Shown in pieces: positions 43,535 through 53,852 of a stretch of 64,000 nt of DNA. The stretch comes from CAWCCP01 sp963701245. GTDB taxonomy: Bacteria > Patescibacteriota > Saccharimonadia > Saccharimonadales > UBA4665. The translations under genes and the position numbers were made by a program. Below the pieces are notes generated by a model. It was given only the letters and a program-made list of their open reading frames with translations. It had not been told where the DNA came from and did no database searches. The DNA lies in assembly GCA_963701245.1 (NCBI GenBank), contig OY969576.1, forward strand, positions 1,798,001 to 1,862,000, written 5' to 3'. Within the stretch, counting starts at the first letter, position 1. Every line of letters starts with the position of its first letter.

Positions 43535-46140
43535 ATGGCTGACGAATTAGACGATAATGAAAACGTAGAGGAAGTTCCTGAAACTGATGCAATTAATAGC
43601 ACTCCAAATGAAAGTTTAAGTACGAAATCTAAGACGAGTAATAGCAATAGCTTAGAAGTGTATACGGAGATTGCGAATCCCGGTCACTCAAGAAGTGTTC
43701 AATTAAGAACTGTCGAAAACGTCATGGAAGATAGTTATCTACGTTATTCCATGAGTGTAATTATCGATAGAGCCTTGCCTGACGTCAGAGATGGTCTAAA
43801 ACCAGTTCATCGACGAATTCTGTATAGCATGAATGAAGATGGGCTTCGAAGCAGCGCTCGTCATCGTAAAAGTGCCAATGTAATTGGTGCTGTGATGGGT
43901 GATATCACCCGCATGGTGACTCTTCAATTTACGATGCGATGGTACGAATGGCTCAGCCTTGGGCGATGCGATATATGCTTATAAACGGTCAAGGTAACTT
44001 CGGTTCGATGGACGGGGACCCCCCAGCCGCCTATCGATATACAGAGGCTAAAATGGCTCGATTAGCTGATGAATTGTTAGCAGACATCGACAAGGAAACG
44101 GTGGACTTTAGAGATAACTATGATGGTCAGACTACAAGAACCAGTCGTATTACCAGCAAAGTTACCTAATTTACTGCTAAACGGCCAACTGGGTATTGCG
44201 GTTGGTATGGCCACTAATATACCTCCACATAATCTTAGCGAACTTGTAGATGCCGAAATTCACCTCATTGATCATCCTGATGCTACGCTCGATGACTTAC
44301 TTCAATATATAAAGGGTCCAGATTTTCCGACGGTGGGGTTATTTATGGTAAGGAGTCTATTAGAACTGCTTATGCGACTGGACGCGGTGGTGTAGTGACT
44401 CGAGGTGTTGCTGAAATTGTAGAAACAAAGAATGGACGACACCAAATAATAATCTACTGAAATTCCATATGCTTTGAATAAGGAAAGTCTCGTTGCTAAA
44501 GATAGCTGACTTAGTCAGGGATAAAAAGTTGACTGGTATAAGTGATCTAAGAGATGAAACTGCTAGAGGCGAAGTTACGAATTGTAATAGATCTTAAAAG
44601 AGATGCGTATCCAAAGAAGCTATTGAATCAGCTATATAAATTGACTCCACTACAAACCGCGTTTCCACTTCAACATGATGGCTCTAGTAGATGGAATCCA
44701 ACCTCGCGTACTCGGACTACAGGATATTCTCCAAGAGCATATTAAGCATCGTCAGTTGTGGTTCGTCGTCGAACTGAATTTGAGCTTACGAAAAGCTCAA
44801 GAGACGAGCACATATACTTGAAGGTCTTAAAGATAGCACTTGATCACATTGATGAAGTAATTGCAGTACATTCGTGCTTCAGCAAACCACCGATGAAGCT
44901 CAAGAGAATCTTGATGAGAAGTTTAAGCTTAGTGAGATTCAAGCCAAGGCTATTTTGGCTATGCAGCTTACGAACGCTGGCTGGTCTGGAGCGCAAAAAG
45001 ATTGAAGATGAACTGCAGAGTTAATTAAATTGATTGCCGAACTCGAAGCGATTCTAGCGGACGAGAAGAAAATACTTAAAATTATCAAAGATGAACTGTC
45101 AGACACTGAAAAAACAGTATGGTGATGAACGAAGAACAAAGGTTATTGCCGAGTGAACTCGGCAAGCTGAGTGATGAAGATCTAATTGCCGATGAACAGG
45201 TAGCGGTAACTTTAACCGCCGCAAACTATATTAAGCGAAGTCCCACTGGCTGAATATAAGAGACAGGGCAGGGGCGGTAAAGGAAGGCGAGGAATGGCCA
45301 CTCGCGAAGAAGACGTCATTGAGCATGTGGTAAATGCCTCTACTCATGATTTCTTATTGTTCTTTACCAATAAAGGTCGAGTGTTCAGATTAAAGACATA
45401 TGAAGTTCCGGCAGTTGGTCTTAACGCGAAAGGCGTTGCCATTGTCAATCTTCTTCAACTGCAGCCCGAAGAGACTGTCAGTAGTGTCATTAATATTAGT
45501 AAAACTGATCAATGCCGCAAATCTAATTATGTGTACAGTTCGTGGAGTCGTTAAGAAAACGCCCTTCGAACAGTATCAAAATGTACGAACGAGTGGACTG
45601 ATTGCTATAAAACTGGATGAAGGAGATGAATTAAAGTGGATACGGATGACGAGTGGCGATAATGAAGTTATTATTTCGACCAGTCTAGGGCCAGGCAATT
45701 CGATTCCATGAGAAGGATGCCCGTCCAATGGGACGAGTGAGTCGGGGGGTTCGTGGTATACGATTGCGTTCCGATGATCATGTTATTGGTATGGATATTG
45801 TTGAAGAAGGTTCCAGTATCTTTGTGATCAGTAAATATGGCTATGGCAAACGTACCAAAGTCGCTCAGTTTACTCCTCATGCAAGGGGTGGTGTAGGCAT
45901 TCGATCGGCAGTTGTTAACACAAAAACAGGTGATTTAGTTGGTGTAAAAACGTTAGGTGAAAATGATCACAAGAAGTCATTATTATTAGTCAGCAAGGGC
46001 AAACAATCCGACTAGGATTAAAAGATATTCCAGCACTGGGAAGAGCAACGCAAGGTGTACGAATCATGCGACTGAACGAGGGTGACGAAGTAGTATCACT
46101 CGCACTTGTAGATAAGGTCGATGAAATAGAAGAAGAGTGA
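43535..46140 (+). CDS. gyrA: DNA gyrase subunit A (many frameshifts)
   Basis: Consecutive frames together spell an entire GyrA: an acidic N-terminal extension, VENVMEDSYLRYSMSVIIDR, ALPDVRDGLKPVHRRIL, YHPHGDSSIYDAM (quinolone region with the usual Ser and Asp), EDDxxGRxxY-region remnants, RGGKGRRGMATREEDVIEHV (GyrA box area) and beta-pinwheel repeats. More than ten one-base shifts occur between 43900 and 46010. Gyrase A breaks and rejoins DNA. The density of indels contrasts with the clean 16S gene beside it, so local assembly error is more likely than loss of an essential gene. Confidence 0.88.
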
Positions 46141-46205
46141 AGAGCAAGTCGATTGAGCAGTTAAATAGATGCATGTAATTACTACACCTAATGCAACTTT
46201 ACCTC

Positions 46206-46235
46206 TTGACGAAGTTATAAAGAGTAGAGTATTAT
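46206..46235 (+). promoter_or_regulatory. 16S rRNA promoter
   Basis: TTGACG (46206-46211) and TATTAT (46230-46235) are separated by 18 bp. This is the only good promoter in the 16S upstream region. Confidence 0.65.
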
Positions 46236-46290
46236 TGTATGAATAGCTTGACGGAGGCTCTCTATGAGTGTCTCAAAATGGTTAAAGTTC

Positions 46291-46321
46291 GTTAAAAATT
46301 GAATAGTGCAAATCAACGTCA
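46291..46321 (+). other. Pre-16S processing stem, 5' strand
   Basis: This 31-nt segment pairs with 48013-48043 (27 Watson-Crick pairs plus a wobble). The resulting helix encloses the 16S gene alone and is the expected RNase III substrate. Confidence 0.8.
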
Positions 46322-46397
46322 GTTCATTTTTTGAATTGTTTTAAATAGTCAGTTTGATTGAAAATCAAATCATCGACTGAAGTTAAGGCAAATTCTT

Positions 46398-47869
<1,472 letters not shown>

Positions 47870-48012
47870 CTAGGGAGATAACTAGCAGTCATTATGAGCA
47901 ATCACTATACGAGCTAGGTCGATCTTGGTAAATTGTTAATCAGTACTGACAATTCACTCATCTATTAATCAATGATTAATAGGCAAGATATCAGTTCTGT
48001 AACACGAATGAT

Positions 48013-48043
48013 TGACGTTGAAATGCACTATTCAGTCTTTAAC
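48013..48043 (+). other. Pre-16S processing stem, 3' strand
   Basis: This segment is complementary to 46291-46321; see that entry. It lies 8 bp before the terminator stem. Confidence 0.8.
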
Positions 48044-48050
48044 AAGTTTT

Positions 48051-48082
48051 AAATAAAGCCCTCAGAAATGAGGGCTTTATTT
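48051..48082 (+). terminator. Terminator of the 16S transcript
   Basis: A perfect 14-bp stem (AAATAAAGCCCTCA) closes a GAAA tetraloop and the 3' arm ends in TTTATTTATT. It shows that the 16S rRNA is transcribed without 23S. Confidence 0.85.
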
Positions 48083-48117
48083 ATTGGTATTCAATATTTA
48101 AGTGAAGTCAAAAACAT

Positions 48118-48194
48118 TGGTGGGCGATGGGGGACTTGAACCTCCGACCTCGTCATTATCAGTGACGCGCTCTAACCAGCTGAGCTAATCGCCC
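48118..48194 (-). tRNA. tRNA-Ile (anticodon GAT)
   Basis: Acceptor GGGCGAT pairs with ATCGCCC, the discriminator is A and CCA is encoded. The anticodon loop CTGATAA gives GAT. It is on the strand opposite to the 16S gene. Confidence 0.96.
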
Positions 48195-48220
48195 ATTTGA
48201 GGCTATGATGAAGATAATCA

Positions 48221-48297
48221 TGGTGGAGACACAGGGATTCGAACCCTGGACCCCCTGCTTGCAAAGCAGGTACTCTAGCCAGCTGAGCTATGTCCCC
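48221..48297 (-). tRNA. tRNA-Ala (anticodon TGC)
   Basis: Acceptor GGGGACA pairs with TGTCTCC (one G-U pair), the discriminator is A and CCA is encoded. The anticodon loop TTTGCAA gives TGC. It is transcribed ahead of tRNA-Ile, away from the surface-protein island. Confidence 0.96.
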
Positions 48298-48463
48298 AAA
48301 ATGGAGCCCCCTACCAAGCGCTTATAATTCAACATGTAATCTGGCAGGTGGGCATTATTAAATCTTCTGCTTTCAGTCTAAGTGTTTACTTATACCGAAA
48401 CACCGTCATATTCTATCTAAAAATGCTATAAATAACAATTATCGAAAAAAGTAGCACGCAGAT

Positions 48464-50602
48464 TTAAATTGAAATGTCGTCAACGTCTATTATTTTACTT
48501 TCAGAGGCGCTTTGAGCGGCTTTCTGTCGCCTTGAGTACATCCGGTCACCAAAGACGTATAAAGTAAAGAGTATGACGGCTATTATTGGAAAGAGAAGAT
48601 CTCGATGCACGGAAGTTAGCTTAGGAGTTGGTGAAGTGGTGGTACTGATTTGTGCGGCTAATCGACTTCCGTTTGTAGTTTGACCATTACCACTGCTGTT
48701 TCCGTTAGAGTAGGTAGTAATTGATCCGTTAGACGTGTTTGAGGAGCCGTTCTTAGGAGCAAATCTAAATACTTGTACTTGGGCAGGAACTTTAGAATTC
48801 GAACCTGCATTTACTGAATTTGAAGAACCGGGTCCAGTATTACTAATTGAATCACCAGGTGACTGTTCAATACCAAAGTTACCGTGCCATGTACCTAGTA
48901 CATTTATGAATAGAATCCCAAACCAACCTGATAAGGATAGGTTGCTATTTTCGACGTTCAACAAGTTAACAGCGGTATCGGCATTGCCAGACGTTGCATT
49001 ACCACCTTGCGTATTACTATCAACCGAAGCATCACCACTCTTAGCCGATCCGGTAATATTGTTGTTAATCTGCTGATCATTCGAATTATTTACGGTAGTA
49101 TTATTGTTTGCTCCGTTTTGCGTATTCGACGTTATACCACCTCCAAGTTCAGCTGCCGTAGCGCCAGCAGGGGCATTTACTATCATGCCTACCCATGTAC
49201 CTAATACGTTCACAAAAACTAGTAGGTCATTGCTACCTAAAATATTACTTCCAGTCAAATTAAAGGCAGTAAGGTTAGTGGAAGCATTACCAGTGGTAGC
49301 GTTTCCGCCACTCGTGTTATTTGTTACTGATGCTTGACCAGAAGCAGCAGATAAGTTGACGTTGTTGTTTATTCCTTCGTTATTAGTGTTTGTGACATTG
49401 GTTGTATTAGTTGTATTGTTTCCATCTACAGAGTTGTTAGAGTTTGGACCAGTCTCATTAATGTTTACTTGTGGCACATTACTTGCAACTAATTGATTAA
49501 TTAGATTTTGAGGAACAAGTATATCACCGTTGAGGTCACCATTTATATTAATAACTCCAACAAATGATTTACCGCTGGTAATTTCAGAATCTATTAAGTT
49601 AACAACGTCTGCAATAGCTGTAGCGCTCCCGGAAGTTGCATTACCACCAGTAGTGTTGTTGGCAACAGTAGCGTTTCCACTGTTGGCTGCCAGGTTAATG
49701 TTATTGTTAATTGCCGAGTTCGTCTGGTTGTTAACGGTAAGGTTATTTGTCGTACCATCACCTTCAGTGCTCGTAGCTGGTTGCACGTCATTTAATGTAG
49801 ATGGATCTAGTAGAAGGTTTCCATTAACATCACCATTAATGTTTGCTACAAAAGTCACAGTATTGTTACCTAAGGCATTGCTCGAAGACTGTAGCATGTT
49901 TACTACATTTTCTAGATCTTGAGCATTACCCGATGCGGCACTGCCGCCAGTAGTATTTCCAATAACAAGAGCGTCGCCGGTCGTCGCGTCCTGATTTAAT
50001 AGGTTATTTACTGTTGCAGTGTTCTGATTATTAGTTGTGTCGTTATTTGTAGATGTGCCACCCAATGAATTGTTAGAGTTTGGACCTGTATCACTTATTA
50101 GTTGATTGCCTGTACCTGGGTTGGTACCAATAGTGTTGTTGGAGTTAGGGCCGGTGTTGCTTATACTGTCAGAGCCAGCAGATTGGGGAGTTGGAGCAAC
50201 GGGCCCACCGACTATATCTGCTCCGGTAGGTGGCTGGCTAATAGATTCTGAAACAGCTACATAAGAGCTTGTCGGGGCATCATATGTCCAAATTGAGTAA
50301 TCGTACATACCTGTTGTTGGGTCATAGGTATATACGACAGGATTTATAGGCGTCACTAGACCTGTGCTGGGGTCATACGTATAGTACTGGTTTTGCCAAA
50401 GGCCAGTAGTACAGTTATATGTATATGTTTTTGCGTCTGCGCCTTGAGGACTGTGAATGCCGGTTTGTGTATTTGCTGGCGGGGTACAAGTTTGTGAACT
50501 TGAGTTATCTGCATATGAAACAACTGGCAATAAACTACTACATATAAGCATAAATGCCGTGCTTACTATTAAACTGTGCTTTGCTAGTGATTTTATATGC
50601 AT
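48464..50602 (-). CDS. Secreted repeat-rich surface protein with C-terminal anchor
   Basis: The 712-residue protein has a signal peptide (about 1-32), a Tyr/Thr-rich region with YTYDP repeats (70-115), and a long Asn/Thr/Ser/Gly-rich middle. In that region four copies of TGPxSxN (for example NETGPNSNNSV) and four of NTxGGxAxSGxA (for example NTTGGNATSGSA) recur, suggesting a beta-solenoid. A transmembrane helix (about 675-693) and a basic cytoplasmic tail end the protein. It is probably displayed on the outer face of the membrane. The family is unknown to me; it shares its module with the next protein. Confidence 0.8.
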   Translation of the reverse strand: MHIKSLAKHSLIVSTAFMLICSSLLPVVSYADNSSSQTCTPPANTQTGIHSPQGADAKTYTYNCTTGLWQNQYYTYDPSTGLVTPINPVVYTYDPTTGMYDYSIWTYDAPTSSYVAVSESISQPPTGADIVGGPVAPTPQSAGSDSISNTGPNSNNTIGTNPGTGNQLISDTGPNSNNSLGGTSTNNDTTNNQNTATVNNLLNQDATTGDALVIGNTTGGSAASGNAQDLENVVNMLQSSSNALGNNTVTFVANINGDVNGNLLLDPSTLNDVQPATSTEGDGTTNNLTVNNQTNSAINNNINLAANSGNATVANNTTGGNATSGSATAIADVVNLIDSEITSGKSFVGVININGDLNGDILVPQNLINQLVASNVPQVNINETGPNSNNSVDGNNTTNTTNVTNTNNEGINNNVNLSAASGQASVTNNTSGGNATTGNASTNLTAFNLTGSNILGSNDLLVFVNVLGTWVGMIVNAPAGATAAELGGGITSNTQNGANNNTTVNNSNDQQINNNITGSAKSGDASVDSNTQGGNATSGNADTAVNLLNVENSNLSLSGWFGILFINVLGTWHGNFGIEQSPGDSISNTGPGSSNSVNAGSNSKVPAQVQVFRFAPKNGSSNTSNGSITTYSNGNSSGNGQTTNGSRLAAQISTTTSPTPKLTSVHRDLLFPIIAVILFTLYVFGDRMYSRRQKAAQSASESKIIDVDDISI

Positions 50603-50665
50603 AAACTATCAATAGCCTCCTGTATTTGAAATCTTTTAATTAACTAATATTGCGTTTCGGATAAG

Positions 50666-50691
50666 GGGAAGAGCAGCTATCTGCTCTTCCC
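50666..50691 (-). terminator. Hairpin after the small secreted protein gene
   Basis: A perfect 11-bp stem GGGAAGAGCAG with a CTAT loop lies 46 bp downstream of the 50737 stop (minus strand). The T tract is weak. A second palindrome CCGGTTAACCGG lies at 50707-50718. Confidence 0.65.
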
Positions 50692-50736
50692 ACTTATTCG
50701 TTATAGCCGGTTAACCGGAAGTTTTAACTAATCTAA

Positions 50737-51321
50737 TTAGTTAGTTACTTCAAGATCAACACTGCTAGAGTTGGTGTTTGAAGCGTTACCGCTTGTAGCA
50801 TCTCCACCAGTTGTGTTGTGGCTGACTGATGCGTCACCAGTACTAGCTGTTTGACAGTTAGTGTTGTTAACATTTAGATCGTTCGTGTTTTTAACTTGAA
50901 CGTCTGTAGTCTGGCTAGAGCTGATGGTGTTGCTAGAGTCAGGACCAGTGTCACTGATGTCTCCTAAACCAGCAGGATCGTTGCTAGTACCACTCATGCT
51001 TCCATCTGCACCACTGTTGTCGACAGATGCAGATGCACTAAAGTCATTGCTGTTGTTAGCATCACCTGACGTAGCGTCACCACCGGTGGTGTTGTCGTCA
51101 GTTTTTGCGTTGCCAGTGTATGAACTCTGGTGGTTGCCGTTACTTACACCCAAGTCATTGTTGTTCTCAACATTGACTCTGTAGCTTGAGGTAGCTTTCT
51201 CACTGTTGTGAGAGCTAGGCCCCGTCGTGTTGATGTCTGCAGCTGCTAATCCAGCAAAACCAGCGGTTAGGCCAGCGGCTAGTACGGCAGTTGCAGTGGC
51301 ACGAATTAGTTGTTTTTTCAT
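50737..51321 (-). CDS. Small secreted protein with the shared TGP/NTTGG module
   Basis: The 194-residue product has a typical signal peptide ending AGLAAADI (about 1-28). Two copies each of TGPxSxN (INTTGPSSHNS, ISDTGPDSSNT) and NTTGGDATSGxA follow, the same modules as in the 712-residue neighbour. There is no membrane anchor, so it is probably secreted or bound to a partner at the surface. A strong AAGGAGG ribosome site 5 nt before the ATG suggests high expression. The mature protein is very rich in Asn, Ser, Thr and Asp. Confidence 0.85.
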   Translation of the reverse strand: MKKQLIRATATAVLAAGLTAGFAGLAAADINTTGPSSHNSEKATSSYRVNVENNNDLGVSNGNHQSSYTGNAKTDDNTTGGDATSGDANNSNDFSASASVDNSGADGSMSGTSNDPAGLGDISDTGPDSSNTISSSQTTDVQVKNTNDLNVNNTNCQTASTGDASVSHNTTGGDATSGNASNTNSSSVDLEVTN

Positions 51322-51513
51322 ACTTACCTCCTTTTAGAGTTGATAATTTATAAATTAGCATTACATGACCTTTACGTTTTACGCACAGTTCCAGTTACGA
51401 TCTGACCAACATATGACTCTTATGAAGTAACGAACATAAAAGTGATTGGATTTAAACTTTTACTGAAAATGTGCCAAACGCATCGATCACAAATGCTTCG
51501 GGTTTTAATCGCC

Positions 51514-51547
51514 CGACTTAAAAAATCTAGAGATATTTCTTAAGTCG
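51514..51547 (-). terminator. Hairpin downstream of the 51568 gene
   Basis: CGACTTAAAAAAT pairs with ATTTCTTAAGTCG (12 of 13) around an 8-nt loop, 21 bp after the stop on the minus strand. Confidence 0.6.
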
Positions 51548-51567
51548 ATCGACTAACGATTTTTGTT

Positions 51568-52194
51568 TTAATCGCCCTCCTGATTTAGAGTGATTGAAGA
51601 ACTATGAACATACACATCTGCATTTGAATTAGTAAAACCATCACTAGAGCCATTGGCATGGTTGGATGATATAGTCAGCGACGTATTTTGATCCGGTGAT
51701 GTAGTAGACGAGTGTACTGCGCTTCCGTTGGCAGGTATCGCAACAGGCTGACCGTTAATGCTCATTTGTGTGGATGACGAAGTTTGACCATCAGCTCCAT
51801 TCGCGTTGGTTACATTGACATTCGCCGAGATACTATTATTTGACGTACCCGAAGCGGCAGCATTCGTAGTTGATTGATTATTTTGCTGTGTAGAAGCAGC
51901 CGGTAGTGTAGAGCTGGGAGTACTGTTATTTTGTGTATTGCCTGAAGATGGCGTTTGTAAACTTGTTTGTAATTCTGAATTTAGAGGTCTCGAATTTGTT
52001 GCATTATTTTTGAGGTATATGCCTAAAAATGCTATAAGCCCTATACATATAAAGCCACTTATCAGTAGAGCAGGATTGATAGCAAAAATCTGTTTCGCAT
52101 GAACTGAGGTGTTCCCATTTAGAGCATATGAATCGGCGTTTACACCGAATAACCGTTTACGCCGAATATTTTTGCTAATATGTAATAGGCTCAT
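51568..52194 (-). CDS. Single-pass membrane protein with S/T/N-rich exterior
   Basis: The 208-residue protein has a basic cytoplasmic head, one transmembrane helix (about 43-61, ALLISGFICIGLIAFLGIYL) and a low-complexity Ser/Thr/Asn/Gln-rich outside part that ends with a more ordered DVYVHSSSITLNQ. AGAGGG lies a few bases before the ATG. It belongs to the surface island by position and composition. The family is unknown. Confidence 0.7.
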   Translation of the reverse strand: MSLLHISKNIRRKRLFGVNADSYALNGNTSVHAKQIFAINPALLISGFICIGLIAFLGIYLKNNATNSRPLNSELQTSLQTPSSGNTQNNSTPSSTLPAASTQQNNQSTTNAAASGTSNNSISANVNVTNANGADGQTSSSTQMSINGQPVAIPANGSAVHSSTTSPDQNTSLTISSNHANGSSDGFTNSNADVYVHSSSITLNQEGD

Positions 52195-52764
52195 AATCCC
52201 TCTTAGTTATATTCTTTCTTTTGTACCCCCCCTCTAACAGCTATTTACCGAACTGTTTGTGCGATGTCATAATAAGCGTCAAATATAGAGTCTACTGTGG
52301 GATTTTTAACACACAACATGATTTTGTGGAAAACAAAATGTATGATTTAATCATTTAACTTTGGTAGCAATACCATAAAAAGCGCTGTAGAAAATACATG
52401 TATTAATAAATTTGTAAATTTGTACAACTAAATTTAAAAATGCACTTTAATGTACTGAGTATTGGTATACGTCTAATTTGTGCTCGAAAAGTTAAAATTT
52501 TGATAATTGACTAATGCACAAGAAAATTTATACATAAAATAAGGTTGGTGCAGTAATAGTCTGGTTGAGTAAATAACAACAATGGTTGTCATTTACTTCT
52601 TAAAATATCACACTATACTATATTAATTAATAGTGTGTACACAATATTTTTATAAGAATTTTTCTCTAGGTCATTTATTCTTAAGCATAAAAAGCAACGC
52701 ATAACCTTAGCAAAAATACTACCGATAGCTTACAGGGGATGAGCTTGCTATAATTTTAAGCATT
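52195..52764. other. AT-rich intergenic region
   Basis: This divergent 570-bp region between two surface-protein genes is strongly AT-rich and has no ORF. TATAAT at 52749-52754 lies 10 nt before the 52765 start. I see no other clear signal. Confidence 0.5.
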
Positions 52765-53592
52765 ATGCGTAATATTCAACTACGCGATCTGAAACTAGTA
52801 TCTGCGGGATTAGTTATTACGCTGCTTCTGATTAGTTTAAGTCCCGCCAGCGCATCATCTGCAAATATTTCACATTCGTACTACTCTGAAAATAATATTC
52901 AAAATGGGAGTTTAGTAAGCCTAAATTCTCTCCATTCAAATTATGTAGAACCTGCTAACAGCGGCAATGGCCAACAACTATTAGGCGTTGCAGTCGCCAG
53001 TAATGATTCTCTTTTAGCTGTTGACCCAACACAGGGCGAGATTCAAGTAGCTACAAGTGGTACGGCGAACACTCTTGTAAGTAGTATCAACGGGTCGATT
53101 ACGGTTGGTGAGCAAGTGTCTGTGTCACCCTTGGACGGCTTAGGTATGAAAGCATCCCCAGGAGAGTATGTAATTGGTTTGGCGCAAACTCAATTTAATG
53201 GGAGCACACTGGGAGTAATTACGGAGAAGATTCAAGATAAATCTGGCAAATCAACACAAATTCAAGTTGGATATGTTCGACTCGGAATAGCGATTGGGGC
53301 AGGAGCAACATCCGGTACCGAGAATAAATTAAGTGGACTGCAAACTATAACCGAAAATCTAACTGGCCATGTCGTTTCAACCGCACGCATAGTGGTTAGT
53401 CTAATAATCGCTGTTGTGACTTTTGTTGCACTTGTGACTTTGATATATGCGTCGATTTATAGCGGAATATTATCAATTGGCAGAAATCCTTTAGCTAAGT
53501 CCGCAGTATTCAGAAGTATGGGTTCGGTATTTGGTATGGTCGTACTAATTGCCGCAGTCGCAAGCGTGACGATAATATTTTTATTAAAATGA
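52765..53592 (+). CDS. Exported protein with two C-terminal membrane helices
   Basis: The 275-residue protein has a signal peptide (about 1-32, cut near SASS). An extracellular domain of about 150 residues follows, with GVAVASNDSLLAVDPTQGEI and VGEQVSVSPLDGLGMKASPGEY. It ends with two transmembrane helices (about 205-230 and 252-273) joined by a short loop with SIYSGILSIGRNPLAK. It may be an anchor or assembly factor for the giant fibre protein encoded next. That role is inference from position only; the family is unknown. Confidence 0.72.
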   Translation: MRNIQLRDLKLVSAGLVITLLLISLSPASASSANISHSYYSENNIQNGSLVSLNSLHSNYVEPANSGNGQQLLGVAVASNDSLLAVDPTQGEIQVATSGTANTLVSSINGSITVGEQVSVSPLDGLGMKASPGEYVIGLAQTQFNGSTLGVITEKIQDKSGKSTQIQVGYVRLGIAIGAGATSGTENKLSGLQTITENLTGHVVSTARIVVSLIIAVVTFVALVTLIYASIYSGILSIGRNPLAKSAVFRSMGSVFGMVVLIAAVASVTIIFLLK

Positions 53593-53852
53593 TCTAATTT
53601 CTTATAATCTTAATTCTAGTAAGTTTGACACTAATTTGAGCAATATATTTGTTTTTTAGGACAGCTGCCAGCTGTTATTGGTTATTCTCAGCAGACTCCA
53701 ATTTTAAAAGAAGGATGTGGATAACCAGTGCATTTGTATTAAAAATGTATTCACTTCTCTTGTCCTCTGTTGATAAAACGCATAGAATACAATTACGGAT
53801 AATAATGCCCTAACAGCGGTAGATTAATAAAAATACTAACCTAACTAAAAAA

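Noticed and set aside
47870..48117. Search for a 23S or 5S gene after 16S
   Set aside because: Only a spacer, the processing stem and a terminator are present before the inverted tRNA genes.
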